DNA from: Candidatus Falkowbacteria bacterium HGW-Falkowbacteria-2
GTDB taxonomy: Bacteria; Patescibacteriota; Patescibacteriia; Patescibacteriales; UBA12465
Length of the DNA stretch: 7,387 nucleotides
NCBI GenBank assembly: GCA_002841655.1
Contig: PHAH01000041.1
Span: forward strand, 1-7,387
Direction of reading: 5' to 3'
In this document: positions 1 to 4,766 of the stretch, in pieces
Position numbering within the stretch: the stretch's first letter is position 1
How the letters are laid out: each line of letters begins with the position of its first letter
Notes under the pieces: generated by a model
Database searches by the model: none
What the model was told of the DNA's origin: nothing
The model's input: only the letters and a program-made list of their open reading frames with translations
Program-made: the position numbers and the translations under genes

Positions 1-1
1 A

Positions 2-106
2 TATGGCTCACCGGCAATTGGGTCCGGTGTTAATGTGGGTGAGACCTATGACTTTTACGGCAACGCATTGACCGGAAATTATAACATTGGGCTTTGGCAG
101 AACTGA
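2..106 (+). CDS. C-terminal fragment of a probable parallel beta-helix / choice-of-anchor surface protein
   Basis: An open frame enters from the left edge and ends at TGA (104-106), giving 34 residues. The tail contains 'GVNVGETYDFYGN' and finishes 'YNIGLWQN'. This resembles the last strand of right-handed parallel beta-helix proteins (Pel/DUF1565-like, often annotated 'choice-of-anchor Q'), which typically end in a G-x-D-x-G...D-x-x-G-N stretch followed by 'DIGAYE'. Such proteins are normally secreted, repeat-rich surface or polysaccharide-binding proteins. Only the tail is visible, so the enzyme class, signal peptide and length are unknown. The stop shares one base with the start codon of the following glycosyltransferase, so the two are probably in one operon and translationally coupled. 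The frame is convincing because of the overlap and composition; the family call is inferred from a short stretch. Confidence 0.6.
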   Translation, partial: YGSPAIGSGVNVGETYDFYGNALTGNYNIGLWQN

Positions 107-1389
107 TGTATAAATCTATGAAATACGCAACAATATTCTCAGGTCTTGTTAATGTCGACAAAAATCTTGTCGGAACAGCAGTGATTTACAAAAAAATTGC
201 TGACATTTTAATACAAAAAGGTTATCGAGTGACGATAGTCGTGCCCGAGTTACCAGATACTGCTGAGAAACAAATAAAGTTTGCGCTTTATAGTGAAAAA
301 GGGAATAAAGCTTTGATTAATGATTCATCTGTAGTCGTCTTTGGTGCCTATCCACCAATTTCACCAATGCTGTATGCTCATGAAAAGAAAAAAATCATTT
401 TAACCTATCTTTGGAGTATTGCTCCGATAGGATCACTGGAGTTTAAAGATTTTAGTGACATGAGTAAGCAAGAAAGGCTTCATCGCTATATCACTGCTTC
501 ATATAATCTGTCCTTATTACTTTCTGATAAGATATTTTGCCGGGACGAGGGTATCGCGCGGCTTGTTAAAGGATCTTTAATCAGTCTGGGTAGATTAAAC
601 CTGAAAAATTACTTATCCGACCGCAGTCTTAGTCGTTTAATTGAAGCCGCTCCTTTTGGCATAGATACTAAGCAGCCCGTGAAGAAGAAGAATAATCTCT
701 ATCGCGGTGTCATTGAGGGAATAAATAAAGATGATTTTATTCTAATCTGGAATGGCGGAATTTGGAACTGGAATGATGGTGCCACCTTGGTGCAAGCGAT
801 GAATTATCTTAAAGGAAAAAAGATTAAGTTGGTTTTCCAAGGCTTTAAACATCCGAAGAAGGGAGTCGAAATATCTCAGGCGGCCAAAGAATGTTTAAAT
901 CTGGCGACTAAACTTAAACTTAAGGATAAGACGATATTTTTTGTGGACTCTTGGGTGCCATATAACGAGCGAGCAGACTTTTTGCTTGAAAGTAATGTCG
1001 GGGTTGTTTCCTCTCCAAACATCCCTGAGGCAAATCTATTCTTCAAAACTAGAATATATGATCACTTCTGGGCTGGACTGCCAACCCTCCTAAATGACTG
1101 TGAGGCTTTTGCGCCAATTATATCCCAATATAGTCTCGGGCTTGTGGCGAAAACAGGCGACCCTAAATCTTGGTCCGACAACATTCTGGCTTTATATAAG
1201 AACCCTAAGCTTATCAAAAGAATCAGGAACAATATTAAGGCATACCGCAAAGAGATTGAATGGAAGGAAACGCTTAAGCCGATATCCAAATATGTTTCAA
1301 AGCCACACCATTCCGCTGATGACCGCAATAATGATTTAATTAAACAATCAATTAAGATAAATAAAGACATCATTAGAAAGGGCCTATAA
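106..1389 (+). CDS. GT-B fold glycosyltransferase (GT4-like, group 1)
   Basis: A 427-aa protein with the two-domain layout of GT-B glycosyltransferases, which transfer a sugar from a nucleotide-sugar donor during envelope polysaccharide or glycoconjugate synthesis. The N-terminal half starts with a Rossmann-like strand (IFSGLVNV) and an 'ADILIQKGYRVTIVVP' segment. The interdomain region reads 'APFGID' (about 182-187). The C-terminal donor domain opens with 'WNGGIWNWNDG' (about 215-225) and carries 'KTRIYDHFWAGLP' (about 314-326), the counterpart of the [RK]TRxxDYxWAGLP signature seen in O-antigen-cluster transferases. No signal peptide or membrane helix is apparent. ATG 106 overlaps the preceding stop as TGATG, which favours coupling; ATG 118 (MKYATIF, 423 aa) is an equally plausible start, and neither has a clear ribosome binding site. 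An upstream TTG at 94 is less likely. The substrate cannot be told from sequence. Confidence 0.85.
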   Translation: MYKSMKYATIFSGLVNVDKNLVGTAVIYKKIADILIQKGYRVTIVVPELPDTAEKQIKFALYSEKGNKALINDSSVVVFGAYPPISPMLYAHEKKKIILTYLWSIAPIGSLEFKDFSDMSKQERLHRYITASYNLSLLLSDKIFCRDEGIARLVKGSLISLGRLNLKNYLSDRSLSRLIEAAPFGIDTKQPVKKKNNLYRGVIEGINKDDFILIWNGGIWNWNDGATLVQAMNYLKGKKIKLVFQGFKHPKKGVEISQAAKECLNLATKLKLKDKTIFFVDSWVPYNERADFLLESNVGVVSSPNIPEANLFFKTRIYDHFWAGLPTLLNDCEAFAPIISQYSLGLVAKTGDPKSWSDNILALYKNPKLIKRIRNNIKAYRKEIEWKETLKPISKYVSKPHHSADDRNNDLIKQSIKINKDIIRKGL

Positions 1390-1393
1390 AGCG

Positions 1394-1419
1394 AAAAACC
1401 ACCTGTCAAGGTGGTTTTT
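1394..1419 (+). terminator. Intrinsic terminator after the glycosyltransferase
   Basis: A perfect 11-bp inverted repeat, aaaaaccacct (1394-1404) and aggtggttttt (1409-1419), flanks the 4-base loop gtca. The right arm ends in a T run. The stem starts 5 bases after the glycosyltransferase stop. A-run and T-run are symmetric, so it could act in both directions, but no minus-strand gene reads into it. Confidence 0.92.
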
Positions 1420-1505
1420 GCTTGACTAATATATGTGATTATAGCAAGGAAAACAGGAATATTACGTATTACTACAAAGAGTATTTAAATATTAATAATA
1501 ACCAT

Positions 1506-1949
1506 ATGGAAAAGAAACACTACATGGCTCACATCAAGGCGCCACGAGAAAAGGTCTGGGATACAATGCTTTCCGAGGAGACCTACAGACTTTGGGCGTC
1601 AGCTTTTACTGAAGGAACATACTATGAAGGGAATTGGGCGACAGGAAGCAAGATGAAATTTCTTGCCCCAGGTACAGACGGTTCGATTATAGGTATGTAT
1701 GGGCTTGTCCGTGAAAGTAAGAAGCCGGAATACATCATCGTGCAACACATGGGGGAGATAAGAGATGATAAGGAAGACCCTTGGCCTCAAAATGACGTAG
1801 CACTAGAAACCTACAAACTTGAAGATAAGGACGGCGACACAATTGTTCATATTGATATTGATGTGCCCAAAGATTGGGCTGATGAGATGGATGAAAAATG
1901 GCCAGAAGCACTGATGCTCCTAAAAGATTTAGCAGAAAATAAGTCTTAA
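1506..1949 (+). CDS. SRPBCC-domain protein (AHSA1 / START-like)
   Basis: A 147-aa soluble protein covering a single SRPBCC (Bet v1-like) helix-grip domain, close to the usual 140-150 residues. The first strand and helix read 'AHIKAPREKVWDTMLSEETYRLW', the typical opening in which I-x-A-P-x-x-x-V-W precedes a helix ending in a tryptophan. 'GNWATGSKMKF' is the next strand turn, followed by 'GMYGLVRE' and a final amphipathic helix (WPEALMLLKDLAEN). Members bind hydrophobic ligands or act as co-chaperone-like modules; no ligand is predictable here. ATG 1506 is chosen because the family homology starts there. The in-frame TTG at 1422 would begin at the foot of the upstream terminator and add 28 non-conserved residues. 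No Shine-Dalgarno is visible; the start sits in an AT-only run. The next gene follows after 18 bp in the same direction and is probably co-transcribed. Confidence 0.8.
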   Translation: MEKKHYMAHIKAPREKVWDTMLSEETYRLWASAFTEGTYYEGNWATGSKMKFLAPGTDGSIIGMYGLVRESKKPEYIIVQHMGEIRDDKEDPWPQNDVALETYKLEDKDGDTIVHIDIDVPKDWADEMDEKWPEALMLLKDLAENKS

Positions 1950-1967
1950 ATAATAAGAATTAAATAT

Positions 1968-2507
1968 ATGACAATTAAACAAGAATTGCCCCAGTTTGAA
2001 GGCAAACCAGCCTTGCTAGTTGTTACCGGTATGCAATCAGCCAAAATATATCTAGCTCTCAATAAAGAAATTATGGTACTTGAAGAAATGAGTCTCCCGA
2101 ACCCGGAAAGTGAATATAGTGATCGCGAGGGACACTTTAAACAGAGAGGAAATCAAGCTTTTATTGCTAGTGGCAGCGTTTATGAGCCCAAGAAGGGATA
2201 TTTATTGAACAAATTTTTGTCGAAGCTGAGAGAAATGGTTATTGCCCAGGACATTAAGCATGCCCCCGATGAGATTTACCTATTTACCCCTGACTATATG
2301 AAAAATGATGTTAGAAAGTCATTGACGAACCCTTTGGCAGATAAAGTAGTGATGGAACTTGAGGGAAATTTCGTCGACAGCCATGAATTTGATTTACTTA
2401 AATTAATTCAAGACAAGAAAGAAAGGGAAGAGCCACGCTCACTCGTTAGTAGGGAGGTTAAAAAATTATTAAAGAAGAAGAAAATTCTCCGATCAGCTGC
2501 AAGTTAA
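1968..2507 (+). CDS. Host_attach / AtsE-like protein (archaeo-eukaryotic release-factor-related domain)
   Basis: A 179-aa protein resembling the family annotated 'protein required for attachment to host cells' (Host_attach, related to bacterial eRF1-like baeRF domains). Matching features in order: an opening strand-helix 'LLVVTGMQSAKIYLA' (about 16-30); the 'NPESEYSDREGHF' segment (about 45-57), equivalent to the family's N-P-x-x-x-x-x-x-D-R-x-G-x-F; a central helix 'LLNKFLSKLREMVIAQ'; a strand 'EIYLFTPDYM' followed by a helix with 'LTNPLADKVVMELEGNFVD', matching the family's 'L...L...V..E...DL' end. The C-terminal 35 residues are highly charged and lysine-rich (KKLLKKKK), suggesting RNA or ribosome contact. 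The family name comes from one plant-associated bacterium; eRF1-like folds suggest a ribosome or RNA role instead. The function here is unknown. No membrane segment or signal peptide is seen. ATG 1968 lies in an AT-rich stretch without a Shine-Dalgarno site. Confidence 0.65.
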   Translation: MTIKQELPQFEGKPALLVVTGMQSAKIYLALNKEIMVLEEMSLPNPESEYSDREGHFKQRGNQAFIASGSVYEPKKGYLLNKFLSKLREMVIAQDIKHAPDEIYLFTPDYMKNDVRKSLTNPLADKVVMELEGNFVDSHEFDLLKLIQDKKEREEPRSLVSREVKKLLKKKKILRSAAS

Positions 2508-2529
2508 GTTAAGTTTTGACAAAATTTAA

Positions 2530-2535
2530 TATAAT
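2530..2535 (+). promoter_or_regulatory. Possible -10 box upstream of the overlapping gene pair
   Basis: A perfect TATAAT lies 80 bp before ATG 2615, in the 107-bp gap after the Host_attach-like gene. No good -35 sits 16-18 bp upstream; the consensus TTGACA at 2516-2521 is only 8 bp away, too close to pair with it. No terminator separates this gap from the preceding gene, so read-through transcription is also possible. Confidence 0.3.
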
Positions 2536-2605
2536 TGATAGTTTTGTAGATGAATACACAACATTTTTATTTTGACCTTTAAAACCTAAAAATAAACCAA
2601 AAAGC

Positions 2606-2611
2606 AAGGAG
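2606..2611 (+). promoter_or_regulatory. Shine-Dalgarno site for the 98-aa gene
   Basis: AAGGAG stands 3 bases before ATG 2615, closer than the usual 5-9 bases. It is part of the 10-mer AGCAAGGAGA (2603-2612), which recurs exactly at the next gene's start. Most other starts in the window have no such site, so this fixes the start at 2615. Confidence 0.6.
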
Positions 2612-2614
2612 AAA

Positions 2615-2911
2615 ATGAAACAAAAAAAGCGTACGCACGAATGCATCATCGACCTTCTAAACCTGGCGCAAGACAAAGATCTGGATAAAGTTGCTTTTCT
2701 TATTATGCGTATAGATGTAGATGATAAGCATGATGAAATTATCGCTTTATGGAATGCTCGGACCAAAGACCTCGAGTTCGATAGCTCAGAGGTATTAAAT
2801 CGTCTCGAATCACAAAAGAGTGAAAACGCGAAACCAAAATTAAAGAAACAATTTAAGTATTTTAAACCTAAACAGCAAGGAGATGGAAAGTTACAACAAA
2901 TTAGTACGTGA
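2615..2911 (+). CDS. Unrecognised 98-aa charged protein
   Basis: I do not recognise this family. The protein begins with a basic MKQKKR, then a predicted helix (ECIIDLLNLAQDKDLDKVAF, about 9-28) and an acidic region rich in Asp and Glu up to about residue 64 (DVDDKHDEII, LEFDSSEVLNRLE). The last third is lysine-rich (KPKLKKQFKYFKPKQQ, about 73-88). No signal peptide, membrane helix or metal-binding motif is visible, so it is probably cytoplasmic. It has one of the two clear Shine-Dalgarno sites in the window. Its last 29 bases overlap the MazG-like gene in another reading frame, and part of its lysine-rich tail is encoded by the repeated sequence that also serves as the next gene's ribosome binding site. 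That arrangement implies co-expression with the pyrophosphohydrolase and perhaps a related role, but nothing in the sequence shows the function. Confidence 0.65.
   Translation: MKQKKRTHECIIDLLNLAQDKDLDKVAFLIMRIDVDDKHDEIIALWNARTKDLEFDSSEVLNRLESQKSENAKPKLKKQFKYFKPKQQGDGKLQQIST
2877..2882 (+). promoter_or_regulatory. Shine-Dalgarno-like site abutting the MazG-like start codon
   Basis: AAGGAG ends directly at ATG 2883 with no spacer, inside the upstream reading frame. No other ATG, GTG or TTG in this frame lies close enough to keep the conserved YNKLVRD start, so 2883 is the likely initiation codon despite the odd spacing. Translational coupling through the 29-base overlap may matter more than direct ribosome recruitment. 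Confidence 0.45.
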
Positions 2912-3389
2912 TTATATAGGGGATAAACTTAAATCTAAAGGTTTAAATCCAGAGCTAAAAATACTTACTGAAGAGAAGTATCTTCAAGAACTCCTCCGCA
3001 AACTGGTTGAGGAGTCGAATGAGGCGCTTTGTGCCGGGGGAACTCTAACGGACCTTAAAAAGGAACTGTGCGACGTCCTTCAGGTGGTTGAAAGCATTGT
3101 TACTGCCTTCAAACTTAATCTTGAATCTGTGCCTATTAGAAATTTTACTATCTCTGAAAGCAGCAAACGCAGTTTACTAAAGATGTTAGTACAGAGATCA
3201 CGTGAAGCTGAGCCTCTAAGTTATTCGGTGCCGGATTTGGAAAACTTGATAACCGTTATCAATAATATCATTGATAATATTATCTTGGTTTACAATATTG
3301 ATCGAGTTGCACTTGAAGCTCAAAAAAAATTGCTCGAGAAGGAAGATGGCGGCTTTCACAAAAGATTGTATCTATTTAGTATTCATTAA
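2883..3389 (+). CDS. MazG/HisE-like all-alpha NTP pyrophosphohydrolase with internal duplication
   Basis: A 168-aa protein that opens with YNKLVRDYI (4-12) and closes with GGFHKRLYL (156-164), the two end signatures of the 'phosphoribosyl-ATP pyrophosphohydrolase-like' family of about 100-110 aa. These enzymes hydrolyse nucleoside triphosphates to monophosphate and pyrophosphate using a Mg site built from EExxE and ExxD. Both are present: E43-E44-x-x-E47 and E61-x-x-D64. The extra 60 residues are explained by a second copy of the helical core: residues 36-83 align without gaps to 97-144 (offset 61), with 10 identities and many conservative matches. In copy 2 the ligands are lost (E43 to Q104, E44 to R105, E61 to L122, D64 to V125; only E47 is kept as E108). 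It therefore looks like a single-chain pseudo-dimer with one active half. Likely roles are nucleotide-pool cleansing or regulation; the substrate is unknown. It overlaps the preceding gene by 29 bases and is followed by a terminator. Confidence 0.8.
   Translation: MESYNKLVRDYIGDKLKSKGLNPELKILTEEKYLQELLRKLVEESNEALCAGGTLTDLKKELCDVLQVVESIVTAFKLNLESVPIRNFTISESSKRSLLKMLVQRSREAEPLSYSVPDLENLITVINNIIDNIILVYNIDRVALEAQKKLLEKEDGGFHKRLYLFSIH
2988..3131 (+). repeat. Copy 1 of the MazG-like helical core (metal ligands intact)
   Basis: Encodes residues 36-83 of the pyrophosphohydrolase. Contains EExxE (43-47) and ExxD (61-64). Aligns gap-free to residues 97-144 of the same protein. The similarity is at protein level; I see no strong DNA-level repeat, so the duplication is old. 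Confidence 0.7.
3171..3314 (+). repeat. Copy 2 of the MazG-like helical core (metal ligands lost)
   Basis: Encodes residues 97-144. It keeps the hydrophobic pattern LLxxLV....EA and the D-L pair (118-119) but replaces the catalytic acids with Q104, R105, L122 and V125. It ends next to the family's C-terminal GGF-x-KR motif, so the insertion occurred inside the ancestral domain. Confidence 0.65.
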
Positions 3390-3394
3390 GAAAC

Positions 3395-3418
3395 AGAGGC
3401 AAACACTGCCTCTTTTTT
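3395..3418 (+). terminator. Intrinsic terminator after the MazG-like gene
   Basis: A 7-bp stem, agaggca (3395-3401) with tgcctct (3407-3413), encloses a 5-base loop and runs into six Ts (3413-3418). It begins 5 bases after the stop codon. Confidence 0.9.
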
Positions 3419-3440
3419 AATTAGTCTAATTCATTTAGGA

Positions 3441-3469
3441 TTGCAAAAGGCACGAATTTATGCTATAAT
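3441..3469 (+). promoter_or_regulatory. Strong sigma-70-type promoter for the mini-protein unit
   Basis: TTGCAA (3441-3446), a 17-bp spacer and a perfect TATAAT (3464-3469) preceded by TG-C (extended -10). The predicted transcript starts near 3476, giving a leader of about 40 bases before ATG 3516 with no Shine-Dalgarno site. It lies just downstream of the previous terminator. Confidence 0.85.
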
Positions 3470-3515
3470 AATCGTTCCTTTACAGACTTATTAACGTATA
3501 TTTAACTATAAACAT

Positions 3516-3665
3516 ATGTTGGTAACAATTGCTGTCGTCTTAATCGTTCTATGGTTATTAGGTCTTCTCACCTCATATACCATAAGCGGTTTTATACACA
3601 TTCTCTTGGTCGCGGCCATCATTCTGGTGCTGGTTCGCATTATTCAGGGAAGAAAAGTGGTCTAA
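3516..3665 (+). CDS. lmo0937-type small membrane protein
   Basis: A 49-aa protein, matching in length and pattern the 'lmo0937 family membrane protein' group (about 45-55 aa). It has two hydrophobic helices, about residues 3-19 (containing VLWLLGLLTS) and 27-41 (IHILLVAAIILVLVR), joined by the short loop YTISGF. The tail RIIQGRKVV is basic. The family pattern 'I..ILIVLWLLGL...Y..GG.IHILLVIA.....R.IQGR' is matched nearly throughout. It is probably an inner-membrane hairpin protein; in other bacteria such proteins are widespread, often thought stress-related, and functionally undefined. ATG 3516 gives the family start directly. No terminator follows in the 87-bp gap, so it is probably co-transcribed with the 43-aa basic protein from the promoter at 3441. 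A weaker second promoter in the gap is possible. Confidence 0.85.
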   Translation: MLVTIAVVLIVLWLLGLLTSYTISGFIHILLVAAIILVLVRIIQGRKVV

Positions 3666-3699
3666 GAAAGCCATCTGAATAAGCCATTGGTTAATTCTA

Positions 3700-3728
3700 T
3701 TGCTTTTCTTCGGCATTTGCGTTACGAT
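3700..3728 (+). promoter_or_regulatory. Weak candidate promoter for the 43-aa basic protein
   Basis: TTGCTT (3700-3705), 17-bp spacer, TACGAT (3723-3728), 3/6 and 4/6 matches to consensus. It would start transcription about 18 bases before ATG 3753. Read-through from the promoter at 3441 is enough to explain expression. Confidence 0.25.
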
Positions 3729-3752
3729 TAATATTATTTATTAATCAATTTT

Positions 3753-3884
3753 ATGGCTAAAAGATCAACTGGCGTCGGTAAAGGGAAGAAATCTAAATCG
3801 CCCAAGACCAAGAAGAGACTCGAAATCAAGCGTGTTATGCTTGAGGCTAAGGCTCAAAAACGTTTGAAGAAGAATATCAAATAA
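3753..3884 (+). CDS. Unrecognised 43-aa highly basic mini-protein
   Basis: Short ORF that is probably a real gene: ATG in the AT-rich, Shine-Dalgarno-free context typical here, and a strong terminator 4 bases after its stop. The product has 14 Lys and 4 Arg in 43 residues against 2 Glu. Residues 1-21 are Gly/Ser/Lys-rich and probably disordered (MAKRSTGVGKGKKSKSPKTK); residues 22-40 could form a basic amphipathic helix (RLEIKRVMLEAKAQKRLKK). This composition suits binding to RNA, DNA or the ribosome, like small ribosomal or nucleoid proteins, but I cannot match it to a named ribosomal protein and assign no function. It probably shares a transcript with the upstream lmo0937-type gene. A chance ORF is less likely given its placement between promoter and terminator and its sensible composition. 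Confidence 0.65.
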   Translation: MAKRSTGVGKGKKSKSPKTKKRLEIKRVMLEAKAQKRLKKNIK

Positions 3885-3888
3885 CTGT

Positions 3889-3913
3889 AAAACAGCCCGC
3901 TAGGGGCTGTTTT
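3889..3913 (+). terminator. Intrinsic terminator after the 43-aa gene
   Basis: A perfect 10-bp stem, aaaacagccc (3889-3898) and gggctgtttt (3904-3913), with loop gctag and a T run. It ends the mini-protein unit and lies directly in front of the next promoter. Confidence 0.92.
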
Positions 3914-3927
3914 TATATGTATATTAG

Positions 3928-3936
3928 TGGTATAAT
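3928..3936 (+). promoter_or_regulatory. Extended -10 promoter of the SDR gene
   Basis: TGG followed by a perfect TATAAT (3931-3936). The -35 position 17 bp upstream (3908-3913) falls in the terminator arm and reads tgtttt, a poor match, so the TGn extension probably compensates. The predicted start near 3943 leaves about 22 bases of leader without a Shine-Dalgarno site. Confidence 0.75.
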
Positions 3937-3964
3937 AACGTAACTTAGTATTAACATTTTATCT

Positions 3965-4705
3965 ATGTCACTAAAGAATAAAGTCGCAGTAATTACGGGC
4001 GCCGGGCAAGGTATTGGCAAGGCGATTGCGGTTGCTTTTGCGGCGGAGAATTGCCGTGTAGTTGTGAGTGATCTCAATAAGGCGGCTTGCGATGAAGTAG
4101 TAGCTGAAATCAAGGAAAAAGGTGGTTCTGCTATAGCTGTTAAATGTGACGCTTCGGTTAAAACGGAAATAGATAAGATGATTGGTGAAACCATCGAAGA
4201 GTTCGGCGGTCTCGATATTATCGTCAATAATGCTGGGATATTTCCATTTCGACCATTTGCTGAGATGACCGAAGAAGAATGGGATCAAGTATTAGATGTT
4301 AATCTAAAGAGCGCCTTCCTCTGTTCTCAGGCCGCTGCCAAGATGATGTCGGCGGGAGGTCGCATAATTAATATCTCTTCAATCGCATCAGTTATTGGTT
4401 TTGCCGGTTTAGTACACTATTGCTCTTCAAAAAGCGGAATGTCTGGCCTCACCCGAGCCGTAGCACTTGAAATTGCAAATCGACATATCACCGTTAATGC
4501 CATTGCTCCTGGTTCAATAGAAACACCAGGCGCCACCACTGGACTCGATGAGAAGATGAAGGAGCAAACAGTGGCGGCCATACCCCTGGGACGCATGGGC
4601 ACTGGTGATGATATCGCTCAAGCAGCCCTCTTCCTGGCAAGCGAAAAAGCATCATATATCACCGGACAAACTATTATCGTTGATGGTGGCTGGACTCTAA
4701 GATAG
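3965..4705 (+). CDS. Short-chain dehydrogenase/reductase, FabG-like classical SDR
   Basis: A 246-aa classical SDR of normal length with all core motifs: cofactor loop TGAGQGIG (11-18), CDAS (61-64), NNAG (88-91), catalytic N113, S139, Y152 and K156, PG (182-183), and the C-terminal VDGGW (239-243). The closest general type is 3-oxoacyl-ACP reductase (FabG) or a glucose/polyol dehydrogenase-like SDR. D36 at the end of the second strand (VVVSDLN) is the residue that usually selects NAD(H) over NADP(H), arguing against a standard NADPH-dependent FabG. It is cytoplasmic and probably tetrameric by family. It is transcribed alone, from the extended -10 at 3928 to the terminator at 4733. No fatty-acid or other pathway gene lies nearby, so the substrate is open. 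It looks more GC-rich and more generic than its neighbours, which may mean later acquisition; that is an impression only. Confidence 0.93.
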   Translation: MSLKNKVAVITGAGQGIGKAIAVAFAAENCRVVVSDLNKAACDEVVAEIKEKGGSAIAVKCDASVKTEIDKMIGETIEEFGGLDIIVNNAGIFPFRPFAEMTEEEWDQVLDVNLKSAFLCSQAAAKMMSAGGRIINISSIASVIGFAGLVHYCSSKSGMSGLTRAVALEIANRHITVNAIAPGSIETPGATTGLDEKMKEQTVAAIPLGRMGTGDDIAQAALFLASEKASYITGQTIIVDGGWTLR

Positions 4706-4732
4706 ACTCAAGATAATTTAAGTATTAAAAAA

Positions 4733-4755
4733 GAAGCCCATTGGGCTTCCTTTTT
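4733..4755. terminator. Bidirectional intrinsic terminator between convergent genes
   Basis: Stem gaagccc (4733-4739) and gggcttc (4743-4749) with a 3-base loop. On the plus strand it runs into ctttttg; on the minus strand into a run of six Ts. It lies 27 bases after the SDR stop and 11 bases beyond the peptidase stop, so it serves both genes. Confidence 0.88.
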
Positions 4756-4766
4756 GTTACTATTAT

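Noticed and set aside
1422..1505. N-terminal extension of the SRPBCC gene from TTG 1422
   Set aside because: It would start at the foot of the terminator, adds 28 low-complexity residues, and family similarity begins at ATG 1506.
2501..2515. Three tandem copies of AAGTT across the Host_attach-like gene's stop codon
   Set aside because: A short simple repeat with no supporting context; probably slippage.
2516..2535. TTGACA and TATAAT as a promoter pair
   Set aside because: Both match consensus, but the spacer is only 8 bp, too short for a sigma-70 promoter. Only the -10 was kept, at low confidence.
2519..2547. Inverted repeat acaaaa...ttttgt around the possible -10, as an operator
   Set aside because: Six-base A/T-rich arms 17 bases apart are expected by chance in such AT-rich DNA.
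3913..4602. Minus-strand and alternate-frame ORFs inside the SDR gene
   Set aside because: They are antisense shadows of a gene with every SDR motif in place, and their products have low-complexity, unrecognisable composition.
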